Shown: positions 26,203 to 34,915 of the stretch, one piece after another
Layout of the letters: the number at the start of each line of letters is the position of its first letter
Numbering within the stretch: the stretch's first letter is position 1
NCBI GenBank assembly: GCA_963785755.1
Contig: CAWAXG010000053.1
Span: forward strand, 1-64,000
Length of the DNA stretch: 64,000 nucleotides
Direction: 5' to 3'
Origin: JACCXG01 sp963785755
Lineage (GTDB): Bacteria > Acidobacteriota > Vicinamibacteria > Vicinamibacterales > 2-12-FULL-66-21
Program-made: the position numbers and the translations under genes
The notes under the pieces: generated by a model
What the model was told of the DNA's origin: nothing
Databases searched by the model: none
The model's input: only the letters and a program-made list of their open reading frames with translations

Positions 26203-26976
26203 CTATTTCAGGAACCCGCTCTTCACCGTCACGGCAGCGCTCAGCGCATCGTTCAACGGATCGTCGAGCGCCAGGAGATCTCGAAGATCCCCGGTCAGGC
26301 TGGCCTGTACCTCCTGGCGCAGCAGCTGTTTCTGATACTGCTGCTGCGGTTTGTCCCGGCGGCAATAGAAGGCGTGCATGGCGAGGCGCGGCTTCGGCGA
26401 GCGATTGGCCGTGCCGCCGTGCCACATGTGAGCGTTCATCACCGCGATCCCGCCGGCTTTTCCCGTCAGCAGCACTTCATCCGGGTGCGGCGCCATTGGA
26501 TCGTCGAGCACGTCCTGAGGCCGTGTCTTCCACTTGTGTGAGCCGGGGATCATGCGGGTCGCGCCGTTGTCGGGCGTGAAGTCGTCGAGCATCCAGACGG
26601 TGTTGCAGACCCAGTAGCCGTTCTCGTCGGGGATCGCGGCCATATCGACGTGCAGCGGCTGTCCCACGTCCGACTTCGGATCCGCCGACCGGGCGTTCAA
26701 GCTGCTCAACTTGATCTCGCGGCCGAGCACGTGCCGGACGCGTTCGAGGACTGCGGGGAGGGCTATCGCACGGCGGAAGACCTCCCCCTTGTCGACGAGG
26801 TTGGCGAGCCGGTGGGCGTGCTCCTCGGTGCGGAACTCGCTCCCCGCGCGATCTCCTTCTTCGTCGAACAAGCGCCAGATCCGGTCGCGCAGGTCGCGCA
26901 GCAGGTCGTCCCCCATGGCGCTGTCGAGGACGACGTATCCCTGCTCGTCGAGCTGCTGTTTTTCTTGTTCGGTCAT
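26203..26976 (-). CDS. phytanoyl-CoA dioxygenase (PhyH) family protein
   Basis: This encodes 257 residues. The Fe(II) ligands are visible as H-x-D in QPLHVDMAAIPDENG and the distal His in AVMNAHMWHGGTANRSPKPR, where the Arg can bind 2-oxoglutarate. GDDLLRDLRDRIWRLFDEE near the N-terminus fits the family. It likely hydroxylates a small molecule or natural product; the substrate is unknown. It is convergent with the MDR dehydrogenase (22 bases between stops) and divergent from the BlaI-like gene. Confidence 0.85.
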   Translation of the reverse strand: MTEQEKQQLDEQGYVVLDSAMGDDLLRDLRDRIWRLFDEEGDRAGSEFRTEEHAHRLANLVDKGEVFRRAIALPAVLERVRHVLGREIKLSSLNARSADPKSDVGQPLHVDMAAIPDENGYWVCNTVWMLDDFTPDNGATRMIPGSHKWKTRPQDVLDDPMAPHPDEVLLTGKAGGIAVMNAHMWHGGTANRSPKPRLAMHAFYCRRDKPQQQYQKQLLRQEVQASLTGDLRDLLALDDPLNDALSAAVTVKSGFLK

Positions 26977-27005
26977 GGCTTCACTTCGTCGAGAAACCCA
27001 GCAGT

Positions 27006-27100
27006 GTCAACTCCCAACTTCCACCTCCCCCAACTCCCAAGAAGTTCACAGCCGATCGGCCGAGAGTTTTGGGAGTTGGAGGTTGGAGTTGGAAGTTGAC
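27006..27100. repeat. inverted heptamer repeat (AACTCCC family), copy 1
   Basis: The left arm is built of 7-bp units such as AACTCCC and AACTTCC starting with GTCAACTCCC; the right arm is its inverse ending GGAAGTTGAC. The 28-base centre contains GCCGATCGGC. It lies between two divergent genes. Related copies lie at 34404-34642, 44927-45081 and 50015-50107. Confidence 0.75.
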
Positions 27101-27140
27101 AACATTCATAGGACCCACCGGGATTATAGCCTCACCCCGC

Positions 27141-27188
27141 TTGACTACACGTGTCGTCAGTGCTAGCTTGTTGACGACAGCTGTAGTC
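27141..27188 (+). promoter_or_regulatory. promoter with two BlaI-type operators
   Basis: TTGACT (27141) and TAGCTT (27164) are 17 bases apart, fitting -35 and -10 boxes. GACTACA-CG-TGTCGTC (27143-27158) and GACGACA-GC-TGTAGTC (27173-27188) are inverted copies of the same site and match the known BlaI/MecI operator core ACTACAnnTGTAGT. One overlaps the -35/spacer, the other lies just downstream of -10. The repressor gene starts at 27200, so autoregulation is likely. Confidence 0.8.
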
Positions 27189-27199
27189 ACGGAGTCGAC

Positions 27200-27589
27200 A
27201 TGACGGACAGATCGATCGGGGAGCAGGAGCTGGCGCTGCTGCGCTACATCGCGGATCGCGGCACGGCGACCGTCGGCGAAGCGGCAGACGAGTTCGGGAC
27301 GGCGCGCAGCCTCGCGCGATCGACGGTCCTGACCATGATGGAGCGCCTGCGCCGGAAGGGGCACCTCGCGCGGCGGTCGCTCGACGGCGTCTACCGGTAT
27401 CGGGCGCGGACGACCTCCGCCGACCTGCTGAAACGCGCGGTCCAGCGCTTCGTCGAGCGCAATCTCGATGGCAGCGTCTCCCCGTTCATCGCGTATCTGT
27501 CCGAGACCGGCCGGGTCTCTGACGACGAGCTGCGCGAGCTCGAGGGGATCGTCGCGAGACTCAACGCGACGCCGAGAAAGGAACGATGA
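27200..27589 (+). CDS. BlaI/MecI/CopY-family repressor
   Basis: The 129-residue winged-helix protein has EQELALLRYIADRGTATVGE, ARSTVLTMMERLRRKGHLAR (recognition helix and wing) and YRYRARTTSADLLKRAVQRF leading into the dimerisation helices. In classic systems BlaI is cleaved after a BlaR1/MecR1 (M56) sensor is triggered. Two operators lie immediately upstream. Its stop overlaps the next gene's start by 4 bases (ATGATG context), so the chimeric 27586 gene is coupled to it. Confidence 0.88.
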   Translation: MTDRSIGEQELALLRYIADRGTATVGEAADEFGTARSLARSTVLTMMERLRRKGHLARRSLDGVYRYRARTTSADLLKRAVQRFVERNLDGSVSPFIAYLSETGRVSDDELRELEGIVARLNATPRKER

Positions 27590-28254
27590 TGCCTCCGACT
27601 CTCTTGAGTGCGTCGATCGACGGCGCGTTTTTCGTGGCCATCGTCTGGATCCTGTCTCGCGCAGTGCGGACGCTGTCTCCCGCCGCGCGAACCATGCTGT
27701 GGTGGGCCGCCGCCGCCAAGTTTCTGATCGCGCTCGTCTGGGTCACGCCGGTGGTGGTTCCGATCCTCCCGGTCGAGGGCAGCACCCCGTTGACCGCAAC
27801 GATCGCCAGTCCCGCGGTCGCTCTTCGAGAGATTACTTCTCTGGCCACGCCAGGACCGCAGCCGGGCGCGGATCCGCGCACGCCGGTGCTCATCCAGTCC
27901 TTCACCGCGTCGAGCCTGCAGATCTTCACGCAGACGCTCGGGACGCGGCTGCCGGTTCACTTCCTGGTCGGGGCGCGCGACGCGGCGCCGTGGATCACTC
28001 CCGAGGGACTGGCCAAGGTCAAGACGTTCGCTACCGGCCTCAGCCCCGAGAAGACGATTGTGAAGGAGCACCCGGAAGCCATGGCGCAGGCGCGCAAACT
28101 GGGCCTCTTCGTCACGCCCTATACGTTCCGGTCCACCGCGGTCACGGGGTTCGCCGACGTGCAGGCCGAGATGCGCCACTACCTGCAGGAGCTCGGCGTG
28201 GACGGCGTGATCACCGACAATCCCGATCGGATGCCGGCAGACTCCGCACGGTAG
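27586..28254 (+). CDS. chimeric protein: M56/BlaR1-like N-terminus fused to GDPD C-terminus
   Basis: Residues 1-65 have two hydrophobic helices and LSPAARTMLWWAAAAKFLIA, as at the start of BlaR1/MecR1-type M56 proteins that normally follow blaI. From about residue 105 the sequence is the second half of a glycerophosphodiester phosphodiesterase: PVLIQSFTASSLQIFTQT, IVKEHPEAMAQARKLGLFV and ELGVDGVITDNPDR. The M56 HExxH peptidase and the GDPD catalytic His-Arg-Gly/Glu-Asp part are both missing. It looks like an in-frame deletion joining two genes. It may be non-functional. Confidence 0.65.
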   Translation: MMPPTLLSASIDGAFFVAIVWILSRAVRTLSPAARTMLWWAAAAKFLIALVWVTPVVVPILPVEGSTPLTATIASPAVALREITSLATPGPQPGADPRTPVLIQSFTASSLQIFTQTLGTRLPVHFLVGARDAAPWITPEGLAKVKTFATGLSPEKTIVKEHPEAMAQARKLGLFVTPYTFRSTAVTGFADVQAEMRHYLQELGVDGVITDNPDRMPADSAR

Positions 28255-28342
28255 CCGCGACTTCGCGCGCGCAGGCTGGTTTGGAGGGCGTGGACCGTTA
28301 TTTTTTCAACATCCTTCTGCAAAGAATTCTTCCCGAAAGAAC

Positions 28343-28373
28343 TCCTCCCGTCCTCCCGTCCTCCCTGTTAAAC
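28343..28373. repeat. short tandem repeat (TCCTCCCG units)
   Basis: TCCTCCCG is repeated almost three times and followed by TGTTAAAC. The inverse orientation of the same motif plus GTTAAC occurs at 59048-59077, so this is a dispersed repeat found at two gene junctions. The rest of 28255-28466 shows no gene. Confidence 0.5.
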
Positions 28374-28466
28374 AGAGCTCTCCCGTCCTCAGCCGCTTGA
28401 TGCCGACGGCGCGGGTCCGCGCGGCCCGAGCTTACGTTTCGAGGCCGAATCCGACACACTTGAGGA

Positions 28467-30620
28467 GTGTGCGCGCGCGAGCCTGACCAGCCTGGTGTTC
28501 GACGACGGCGTCGAGTCCTGCTGGCGGTCGTGTCGGTCATCGCGCTCGCCGGTGTCGGCGCGGCCGGATGGTGGCACTGGTCGAAGCCTCGTATCACCCG
28601 TCTCGAACCGGGCTGGGCCGCGACCACGATGGTGCTCGCCGGCGACGGCATGAGTGCCTGGCGCGACGGCGACGCGACGCGCGCGCGGTTCTCCGATCCA
28701 TTCGACGTGGCGGTTGCGGGGGACGGTACGATCTACGTCTCTGACGCAGGCGCCGCGCAGCGGATCCGCGTCATCGCGCAGGATGGCCGTGTCTTCACGC
28801 TGGCCGGCGGGCCCCACGGCTTCGCGGACGGCAGCGGCGCCGAGGCCAGATTCGACACGCCGTCCGGGCTCGCGATCGATGCCCAGGGAACGATCTACGT
28901 GGCCGACACGGGTAATAACGCGATCCGGCGGATCAGCCTCGAGGGCCGGGTCTCGACCGTTGCCGGCAACGGCATCGGGGGGGCCGACGATGGCGCGCGA
29001 TCCGAGGCTCGGTTCAACGGTCCGATCGATGTCGCACTCGATGCCGCGGGGCGCATCATCGTCGCAGACACCTACAACGATCGCATCCGCGCGATCGCAC
29101 CGGACGGCACGGTCAGCACGATCGCGGGAGGCGTTCAGGGCTTCGTCGACGGGCCGGCCGCCGCCGCGCAATTCGACACGCCCAGCGGCGTGGCCATCGA
29201 TCGCGCCGGCAACATCCTGGTGGCTGACACAGGCAATGGCGCGATCCGGGTCATCGACGCGAATGGCGTGGTCACGACCGCGCCGGCGGCGTTCGATGGG
29301 GGCTTTGGGCGGCCGATCGGCATTGCCGTCGGCGGCAACGGCGACGTCTATCTCAGCGACGAGCGCGGGCGCATCATCGAGAGTGCAGCGGGCGGCGCCA
29401 CCAGGACGCTTGCCGGCGGCGCGCCTGGTTTCCGGGATGGGCCGGCCGGCGAGGCCCGGTTCAGGCGCCCGGCCGGTCTGGCCGTCGCGGGCGAAGGACG
29501 TCTGGTCGTCGCCGATTCCGGCAACGCGCTCGTGCGTCTCGTCGCCGCGCAGGCACGACTCGAGCTCCGGCCGCCCCCTTCGCCGCTCATCGCGCCGCGC
29601 TTCGATGCGGACGCCTTCGACTCGGTCCCGATGCTCTGGCCGGTGTTCCCGATGGAAGGGCCGCATGAAATCGCCGGCACGCTCGGCGAGGCGCGCGGCA
29701 GCAACAGCGAACGCTTTCACGCCGGCGTCGATGTTCGGGTGGAGGAAGGCACGACGGTGCTCGCCGTTCGCGACGGCGTCATCTCGAGCCCGATCGCGAG
29801 CGGCGACTTCGGCTCGCTGAACGAGTGGCTCCGCATCGGCGAGCTCGCGTATGTGCACGTCCGGGCCGGGCGCACCCGGGATGGAGCGATCGTCGACAGC
29901 CGCCGCTTCGTGCCGACCTACGATCTCACCGGCAAGCTCATGAAGATGAGAGTGAAGCGCGGCGCGCGGTTCACAACCGGCGAAACCATCGCGACCGCCA
30001 ATCCCTTCAATCACGTCCACCTGAATGTCGGCTGGCCCGGCGAAGAGCACAATCCCCTGCGCTTCCGGCTCACGCAGTTCGAAGATCACCTGCCGCCGAC
30101 CATCGCGCGCGGCGGCGTGAAGGTGTACGACGAGGCGTGGCAGCCCTTCGTGCGGCGCGATCGCGGACGCGTGCTGGTGTGGGGTCGAGTGCACGTGGTC
30201 GTCGACGCATGGGACCAGGCTGACGGCAATCGTCCGAGTCGGCGGCTTGGGCTCTATGGCGTCGGCTACCGCGTCCTGAATCGGGACGGATCGCCGGTCG
30301 CCGGCTTCGACGGGGAGACCGACGAGAACATCCGCTTCGATCGAATCGCCGCGAGTCCGGAGGCGCCGCGGCTCGTGTACGCACCAGGAAGCGGCATTCC
30401 GTTCTATGGCCGCCGCGTCACGCGTTTCCTCTATGTCGCCAGCAATACGTTTCGCGACGGTGTCGCGGCGGCGCACGCGTGGGACACGACCCTGCTCCCG
30501 CCGGGCGACTACCTGCTTCGGGTTTCCGCGACGGACATCCGGGGCAATACCGCGGTCGCCAATCGCGATCTCCCCGTGACCGTCTTGACGCTCGATGCCG
30601 CCGCAAACGGAAGACAATAG
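28467..30620 (+). CDS. NHL-repeat propeller with M23-like peptidase domain
   Basis: The start is GTG 28467, after TTGAGGA. Residues ~20-42 are a membrane anchor (RVLLAVVSVIALAGVGAAGW). Five NHL-type blades follow, for example GDGTIYVSDAGAAQRIRVIA, AQGTIYVADTGNNAIRRIS, AAGRIIVADTYNDRIRAIA and RAGNILVADTGNGAIRVID. From about residue 390 an M23/LytM-like domain has metal ligands in RFHAGVDV (H-x3-D) and NHVHLNV (H-x-H). A final Ig-like beta region ends the 717 residues. Likely anchored in the envelope, binding or cleaving a peptide or cell-wall polymer. The combination is uncommon. Confidence 0.7.
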   Translation: MCAREPDQPGVRRRRRVLLAVVSVIALAGVGAAGWWHWSKPRITRLEPGWAATTMVLAGDGMSAWRDGDATRARFSDPFDVAVAGDGTIYVSDAGAAQRIRVIAQDGRVFTLAGGPHGFADGSGAEARFDTPSGLAIDAQGTIYVADTGNNAIRRISLEGRVSTVAGNGIGGADDGARSEARFNGPIDVALDAAGRIIVADTYNDRIRAIAPDGTVSTIAGGVQGFVDGPAAAAQFDTPSGVAIDRAGNILVADTGNGAIRVIDANGVVTTAPAAFDGGFGRPIGIAVGGNGDVYLSDERGRIIESAAGGATRTLAGGAPGFRDGPAGEARFRRPAGLAVAGEGRLVVADSGNALVRLVAAQARLELRPPPSPLIAPRFDADAFDSVPMLWPVFPMEGPHEIAGTLGEARGSNSERFHAGVDVRVEEGTTVLAVRDGVISSPIASGDFGSLNEWLRIGELAYVHVRAGRTRDGAIVDSRRFVPTYDLTGKLMKMRVKRGARFTTGETIATANPFNHVHLNVGWPGEEHNPLRFRLTQFEDHLPPTIARGGVKVYDEAWQPFVRRDRGRVLVWGRVHVVVDAWDQADGNRPSRRLGLYGVGYRVLNRDGSPVAGFDGETDENIRFDRIAASPEAPRLVYAPGSGIPFYGRRVTRFLYVASNTFRDGVAAAHAWDTTLLPPGDYLLRVSATDIRGNTAVANRDLPVTVLTLDAAANGRQ

Positions 30621-30630
30621 TGCTCGCCCG

Positions 30631-32478
30631 ATGCCGATCCGACTGTTCCTTCGCAAGACCCTGCTGGTGATCGCGTGCGCGTCGCTCGCGTGGGCGCTCT
30701 GGCTCGTCGTCTTTGACGGATTCGACTTCACGCTGCTTGGCCTCCGGATTCGCTCGAACAATCCGCAGCGGGTGCTGCCAATCACGCTGGTCGCTGCGAT
30801 CGGGTTCTTTCTCGCAGGCGGCAGGATCCCCGTTCAGCGAATCTCGGATCACCTGAGAGGCTGGGCCGCGGCGATTGCCCGCCGTCCAGGCTGGATTGCG
30901 CTGGCGCTGGCCACCGCGTCGACCGCGATCTCGATTGCCGGCAGCACGCGCATCGCCGGCGGAGCCGATGCGTACGGCTATCTCAGTCAGGCGGAACTCT
31001 GGCTCGATGGGCAGCTGAAGGTGGCCCAGCCCTGGGTGGCGCAGGTGCCATGGCCGGAGGCGAAATGGACCTTCACCCCGCTCGGTTACCGCCCCGCCGC
31101 AGACCCCGAGGACTGGTCGATTGTTCCGACGTATTCGCCCGGGCTGCCCATGCTTCTCGCGGCCGCGAAGGCGATCGGCGGGCACTGCGCGATGTTCGCC
31201 GTTGTTCCGTTGCTCACCGGGCTCACGGTGCTGGCCACCTTCGGCATCGGCCGCCGCCTGGGATCGTCCATCACCGGGCTCATCGCGGCGTGGTTCGTCG
31301 CGACGAGCCCGGTCGTCCTCGGATCGCTCGAGCCCCTGACCGACGTGCCGGTAATGGCGGCCTGGACGATGGCGTTCTATTTCCTGCTCGGCACATCAGC
31401 ACGCTCCGCGCTTGCCGCTGGCGTGCTGGCCGGGCTCGCGATTCTCATCCGTCCGAACCTCTTCCCGCTCGCCGCGCCGATGGGAGCATGGCTGCTCGTG
31501 CGACGCGACCTTGGCGACGCGTCGGTTCGATCGCGCCTCGTCGCCGGCGCCTTGTTCGCATCGGGCGTCGTCGCGGGCGCCGCAGCAGTCGCGCTCATCA
31601 ACCAGCATCTGTACGGCTCGGCGATGACGTCCGGGTACGGCCGCCTCGAGGATCAGGTGGCCTGGTCGCGAGTGGTTCCCAACCTGCGCCGGTATCTGTC
31701 CTGGTTCATCGAGACGCAGACGCCGCTCGCGCTGGCCGGCTTTCTCGCCCTCTTCTTCCCCGCGCGGAAACTCTGGCCCCACGTTCCGGACCGGACGGTC
31801 TTCGCCGTCATCGCCCTCTATCTCGCGCTGTTGTGGGGCTTCTACTGCGCGTATCTCGAATTCGATTCGTGGGGATATCTGAGATTCCTTCTCCCTGGGC
31901 TGCCCTTCATCATGCTCGGCCTGGCAACGGTGTTCGTGGCCGCGAACGTGTATGGAATGGGCGGGCGCTGGCTCGCCGGGGCAGCCGCCTTCGCACTCGG
32001 TCTATGGACGGCGAACATCGCCCTCGAACGCGAGGTTTTCGGGCAGCGTCAGGCGGCGCGTCATGAAGCGCCGATCGGCCACCTCGTACGGACGCATACG
32101 CCGGAGAACAGCGTCGTGCTCGCGCTCGGGCGATCGGGCAGCATGCGCTACTACGCCGGCCGCACGACGCTGCGATACGACATCCTGGACGGGCAGTGGC
32201 TGGACCGGGCGGTCGAGTGGCTTGGCGCGCGAGGCGTCCGTGTCTACGCGGTTCTCGACCCGCGGCACGTCGCCGAATCGAAACAGCGGTTCGCAACCCA
32301 GCGAACGGCGGCGGCGTTCGACCATCCGATCCTCGTCTACGAACCTGCCGAAACCGGGTTGTTCGATCTCACCGAGCCGCCGGATCCGGCGAAGCGGCCA
32401 GTCGTGATCACCGAAGCGTTCAAGGATCAGCCGGGCTGCGATCCGCCGCTTCACGTGCCGCCGCTCGTGCTGCGCTGA
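30631..32478 (+). CDS. GT-C family membrane glycosyltransferase, copy 1
   Basis: ATG 30631 is preferred; the frame is open to 30595, inside the previous gene. This ~615-residue protein has about 10-12 hydrophobic segments. The first periplasmic loop has GGADAYGYLSQAELWLDG, with the Asp expected for the catalytic D-x-[DE/Y] motif of the ArnT/PMT superfamily, and YSPGLPMLLAAAKA follows. The C-terminal 130 residues are soluble. It should transfer a lipid-linked sugar to a protein or glycolipid. It is a tandem paralogue of the 32603 gene (shared IRSNNP/IRSHNP, IRPNL, SGYG-L motifs). Confidence 0.7.
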   Translation: MPIRLFLRKTLLVIACASLAWALWLVVFDGFDFTLLGLRIRSNNPQRVLPITLVAAIGFFLAGGRIPVQRISDHLRGWAAAIARRPGWIALALATASTAISIAGSTRIAGGADAYGYLSQAELWLDGQLKVAQPWVAQVPWPEAKWTFTPLGYRPAADPEDWSIVPTYSPGLPMLLAAAKAIGGHCAMFAVVPLLTGLTVLATFGIGRRLGSSITGLIAAWFVATSPVVLGSLEPLTDVPVMAAWTMAFYFLLGTSARSALAAGVLAGLAILIRPNLFPLAAPMGAWLLVRRDLGDASVRSRLVAGALFASGVVAGAAAVALINQHLYGSAMTSGYGRLEDQVAWSRVVPNLRRYLSWFIETQTPLALAGFLALFFPARKLWPHVPDRTVFAVIALYLALLWGFYCAYLEFDSWGYLRFLLPGLPFIMLGLATVFVAANVYGMGGRWLAGAAAFALGLWTANIALEREVFGQRQAARHEAPIGHLVRTHTPENSVVLALGRSGSMRYYAGRTTLRYDILDGQWLDRAVEWLGARGVRVYAVLDPRHVAESKQRFATQRTAAAFDHPILVYEPAETGLFDLTEPPDPAKRPVVITEAFKDQPGCDPPLHVPPLVLR

Positions 32479-32602
32479 ATGCGACAGTCACCCGTACTCT
32501 GCCGTAGAATCAGCGGGATGCGTATGCGGTCGGAGGACTTCTGACGATCGAGCCGGCCGTGCGCCTTCTCTTCCGCCGCCGCTTCGCGGGGCGGCCGCAC
32601 GC

Positions 32603-34549
32603 GTGATTCGCGTCCATCCGAGGGTCGTCCGGGGTCTCCTCGCGGGAGCGGCGCTGCTGGCGTTCGCCTCGGCGGTCATCGCGATGAGCGGCGGGGGCGC
32701 GATCAAGATCGGCGGACTCCTCATCCGTTCCCACAATCCCTACCGCCCGGCAGTTGCCGCATTTGTCCTGGCAGTTGCCGCATTCGCCGGCGGAACGACC
32801 GCTGTCCGGAACGCCCTCGAATGGTGGTGGAGCGTCATCGAGCGGCACGGAGCGAAGGCGGCCCTGGTCGCGGCGGCCGCCGCACTCGCCGTCGGAATCG
32901 CCTGGGGCACCTTCGTTGCGGGAGGATCTGACTCCTACTGCTATCTGAACACTGCAGAGCTCTTCTCGCGCGGGATGATCCGGGACTACGAGCCGCTTGC
33001 CACGGACCCGGGGTGGCCGGGCAACGCCTGGTCGTTCGCGCCTACCGGACACAGACCCGCGAGCAATAGGCCGGGCTTCTACGTGCCGATCTGCGCCTCC
33101 GGTTATCCGTTCGTGCTCGCGGCGGCGCGGATGACGTTCGGGCGAACCGCGATGTTCTGGGTGACTCCGATCATGGGCGCCCTCGCCGTCTATCTGGCGT
33201 TTCTGCTTGCACGCCGCGCGGCTGGCGGCGCGGCCGGCAACGCCGCCGGAGTCCTTGCCGCCCTGCTGACCGCATCGAGCCCTATCGTCCTTTATCAGAT
33301 CGTGCAGCCGATGACCGATGTCCCTGCCACGGCGATGTGGTCGGCCGTGTTGTGGATCGCCTCGTCCTCGAGGCATCGCGACGCCACGCGAGCCGTTCTC
33401 GCGGGAGCGGTCTGCGGATTTGCGGTGACCATCAGGCCAAATCTCGTTCCGCTCGCGGGCGTGGTGGCGCTCGGTGTTGCCTTCCTTCCGCGCGAACGGA
33501 CCCTCGTTCAACGCTTCACCGCGCTGGTGGCCTTCGGACTCGCCACGCTTCCCGGCGTCCTGGTGGTGATGGCCCTCCAACGCGCCATGCACGGCTCGCC
33601 GCTCGCGTCGGGCTACGGATCTCTCTCCGCGCTGTTTGCCGCGTCCAACCTGATTCCGAACCTGCAGCGGTATCCCCGGTGGCTGATCGAGACCCACACG
33701 CCGCTCATCGCCGCGGCGCTCGCGGCGCCGTTCGTGCTTCCGCGTGAGTCGCGTCGATACGCCGTCTGGCTGCTGGCGTTCGCGGCGGCGACGTTCGTCT
33801 GCTACCTGTTCTATGTCGTGTTCGACGCGTGGTGGTACCTGCGATTCGTGCTGCCGGCAATCCTGCCGCTGCTGGCGCTCGCGGCAGCCGTGGTGGCCTC
33901 GCTTCTTCAGCGCCTGCCGCCGGCCGCACGGTTGCTGGTGTTCTGCGCAATCGGCGTCACGATCCCGACGCTCTACGTTCAGACAGGGATCCGTCGAGAC
34001 GCGTTCCTGATGTACTACCACGAGTGGCGCTTCAGGTCCGCCGGGGAGTACGTCGCCACTCTCCCGAAGAACGCCGCCATCATCACCAGCCATCAAACCG
34101 GCAGCGTCCGGTTCTACTCGGGCCGCACGACCGCCGGCTGGGGAGACATCGAGCGCGGGCGCCTCGATGTCGCGGTTCGTTTTCTCCAGCAGAAAGGGCT
34201 GAAGCCGTACCTGCTGTTCGAGGAATGGGAAGAGAAGCTGTTCAAGGATCGATTCGCCGGCGAGCGCCTCGGCGCGCTCGAGTGGCCGCCCATCACCGAG
34301 ATCGATCGCTACGTCCGCATCTACGATCCCGACGATCGCGACCGCTTCGCGCGGGGCGAGCTCATTCAGACTCGGCGCATACACAACCGACGCCTCGCTG
34401 ACGAACTCCCAACTCCCGCCTACGCGCGCCGGGATCGAAGCGCACGACGGCGAGGCCTCGCCAAGGCTCGTCGGCGGCTATCGAGCCGACGTAGCAGCGG
34501 CTGGCAACCCCAGACTCCTAAAGCGAGTCGGTCGCACTATCTGGGTTGA
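32603..34549 (+). CDS. GT-C family membrane glycosyltransferase, copy 2
   Basis: The start is GTG 32603 (RVHPRVVRGLLAGAALLAFA). It has the same topology as the upstream paralogue: GGSDSYCYLNTAELFSRGM carries the candidate catalytic Asp in loop 1, then FYVPICASGYPFVLAAARM, TDVPATAMWSAVLW and TIRPNLVPLAGVV. The soluble C-terminus contains TSHQTGSVRFYSGRTTAGWG, matching RSGSMRYYAGRTTLRYD in copy 1. The last ~50 residues are Arg/Ser-rich and overlap repeat-like DNA, so the natural stop may have been lost. Confidence 0.7.
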   Translation: MIRVHPRVVRGLLAGAALLAFASAVIAMSGGGAIKIGGLLIRSHNPYRPAVAAFVLAVAAFAGGTTAVRNALEWWWSVIERHGAKAALVAAAAALAVGIAWGTFVAGGSDSYCYLNTAELFSRGMIRDYEPLATDPGWPGNAWSFAPTGHRPASNRPGFYVPICASGYPFVLAAARMTFGRTAMFWVTPIMGALAVYLAFLLARRAAGGAAGNAAGVLAALLTASSPIVLYQIVQPMTDVPATAMWSAVLWIASSSRHRDATRAVLAGAVCGFAVTIRPNLVPLAGVVALGVAFLPRERTLVQRFTALVAFGLATLPGVLVVMALQRAMHGSPLASGYGSLSALFAASNLIPNLQRYPRWLIETHTPLIAAALAAPFVLPRESRRYAVWLLAFAAATFVCYLFYVVFDAWWYLRFVLPAILPLLALAAAVVASLLQRLPPAARLLVFCAIGVTIPTLYVQTGIRRDAFLMYYHEWRFRSAGEYVATLPKNAAIITSHQTGSVRFYSGRTTAGWGDIERGRLDVAVRFLQQKGLKPYLLFEEWEEKLFKDRFAGERLGALEWPPITEIDRYVRIYDPDDRDRFARGELIQTRRIHNRRLADELPTPAYARRDRSARRRGLAKARRRLSSRRSSGWQPQTPKASRSHYLG

Positions 34550-34642
34550 AGTCGCTGCAAGGGGCAAGTCGTGACGACTTTCACCGAAGCCCTGTCGTTC
34601 CTCGCAGCTTTGGGAGTGGAAGTTGGAAGTTGGGCGTTGATG
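34404..34642. repeat. degenerate inverted heptamer repeat (AACTCCC family), copy 2
   Basis: AACTCCCAACTCCCGCC at the left and TTTGGGAGTGGAAGTTGGAA at the right are the inverted arms, with a longer (~190-base) centre than the other copies. The left arm lies inside the C-terminal codons of the 32603 gene, the right arm directly at the 3' end of the beta-lactamase fragment. Confidence 0.5.
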
Positions 34643-34645
34643 CAG

Positions 34646-34915
34646 TCAGCGCCCTTTGAACAGCTCGTCGATGATCACCTCCCGCAAGCCCGCGTCCACC
34701 GCGCGCGTCGTGCGGCGCGCGTCTTCCTTCGAACGGGCGTTCGTATTGAACGCGACCACGTAGCCGGAGCGCGAAGGGCGGTGCAGGTAAAGGTGGGACA
34801 TGAAGCCGTTCTGATCGCCGCTGTGGCCGACGAGCTCCACGCCGCGGTGGCGCTCGATGAAGACCGCGCTGCTGCCCTGCCGCCTGACGTTCGAAGGGAA
34901 GCTGATCGGCGGCCT
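34646..34915 (-). pseudogene. serine beta-lactamase-like protein, C-terminal fragment
   Basis: The minus frame reads SFPSNVRRQGSSAVFIERHR, VELVGHSGDQNGFMSHLYLH and GYVVAFNTNARS to a stop at 34646. This is the C-terminal end of class C beta-lactamase/esterase-type enzymes, including the HSGDQNG motif that replaces KTG. The SxxK and YxN motifs are missing; homology ends near 34915, where a GGDEF fragment begins on the other strand. Confidence 0.6.

Noticed and set aside
28389..30785. 798-residue minus-strand ORF
   Set aside because: Antisense of the NHL/M23 gene; no protein family pattern.
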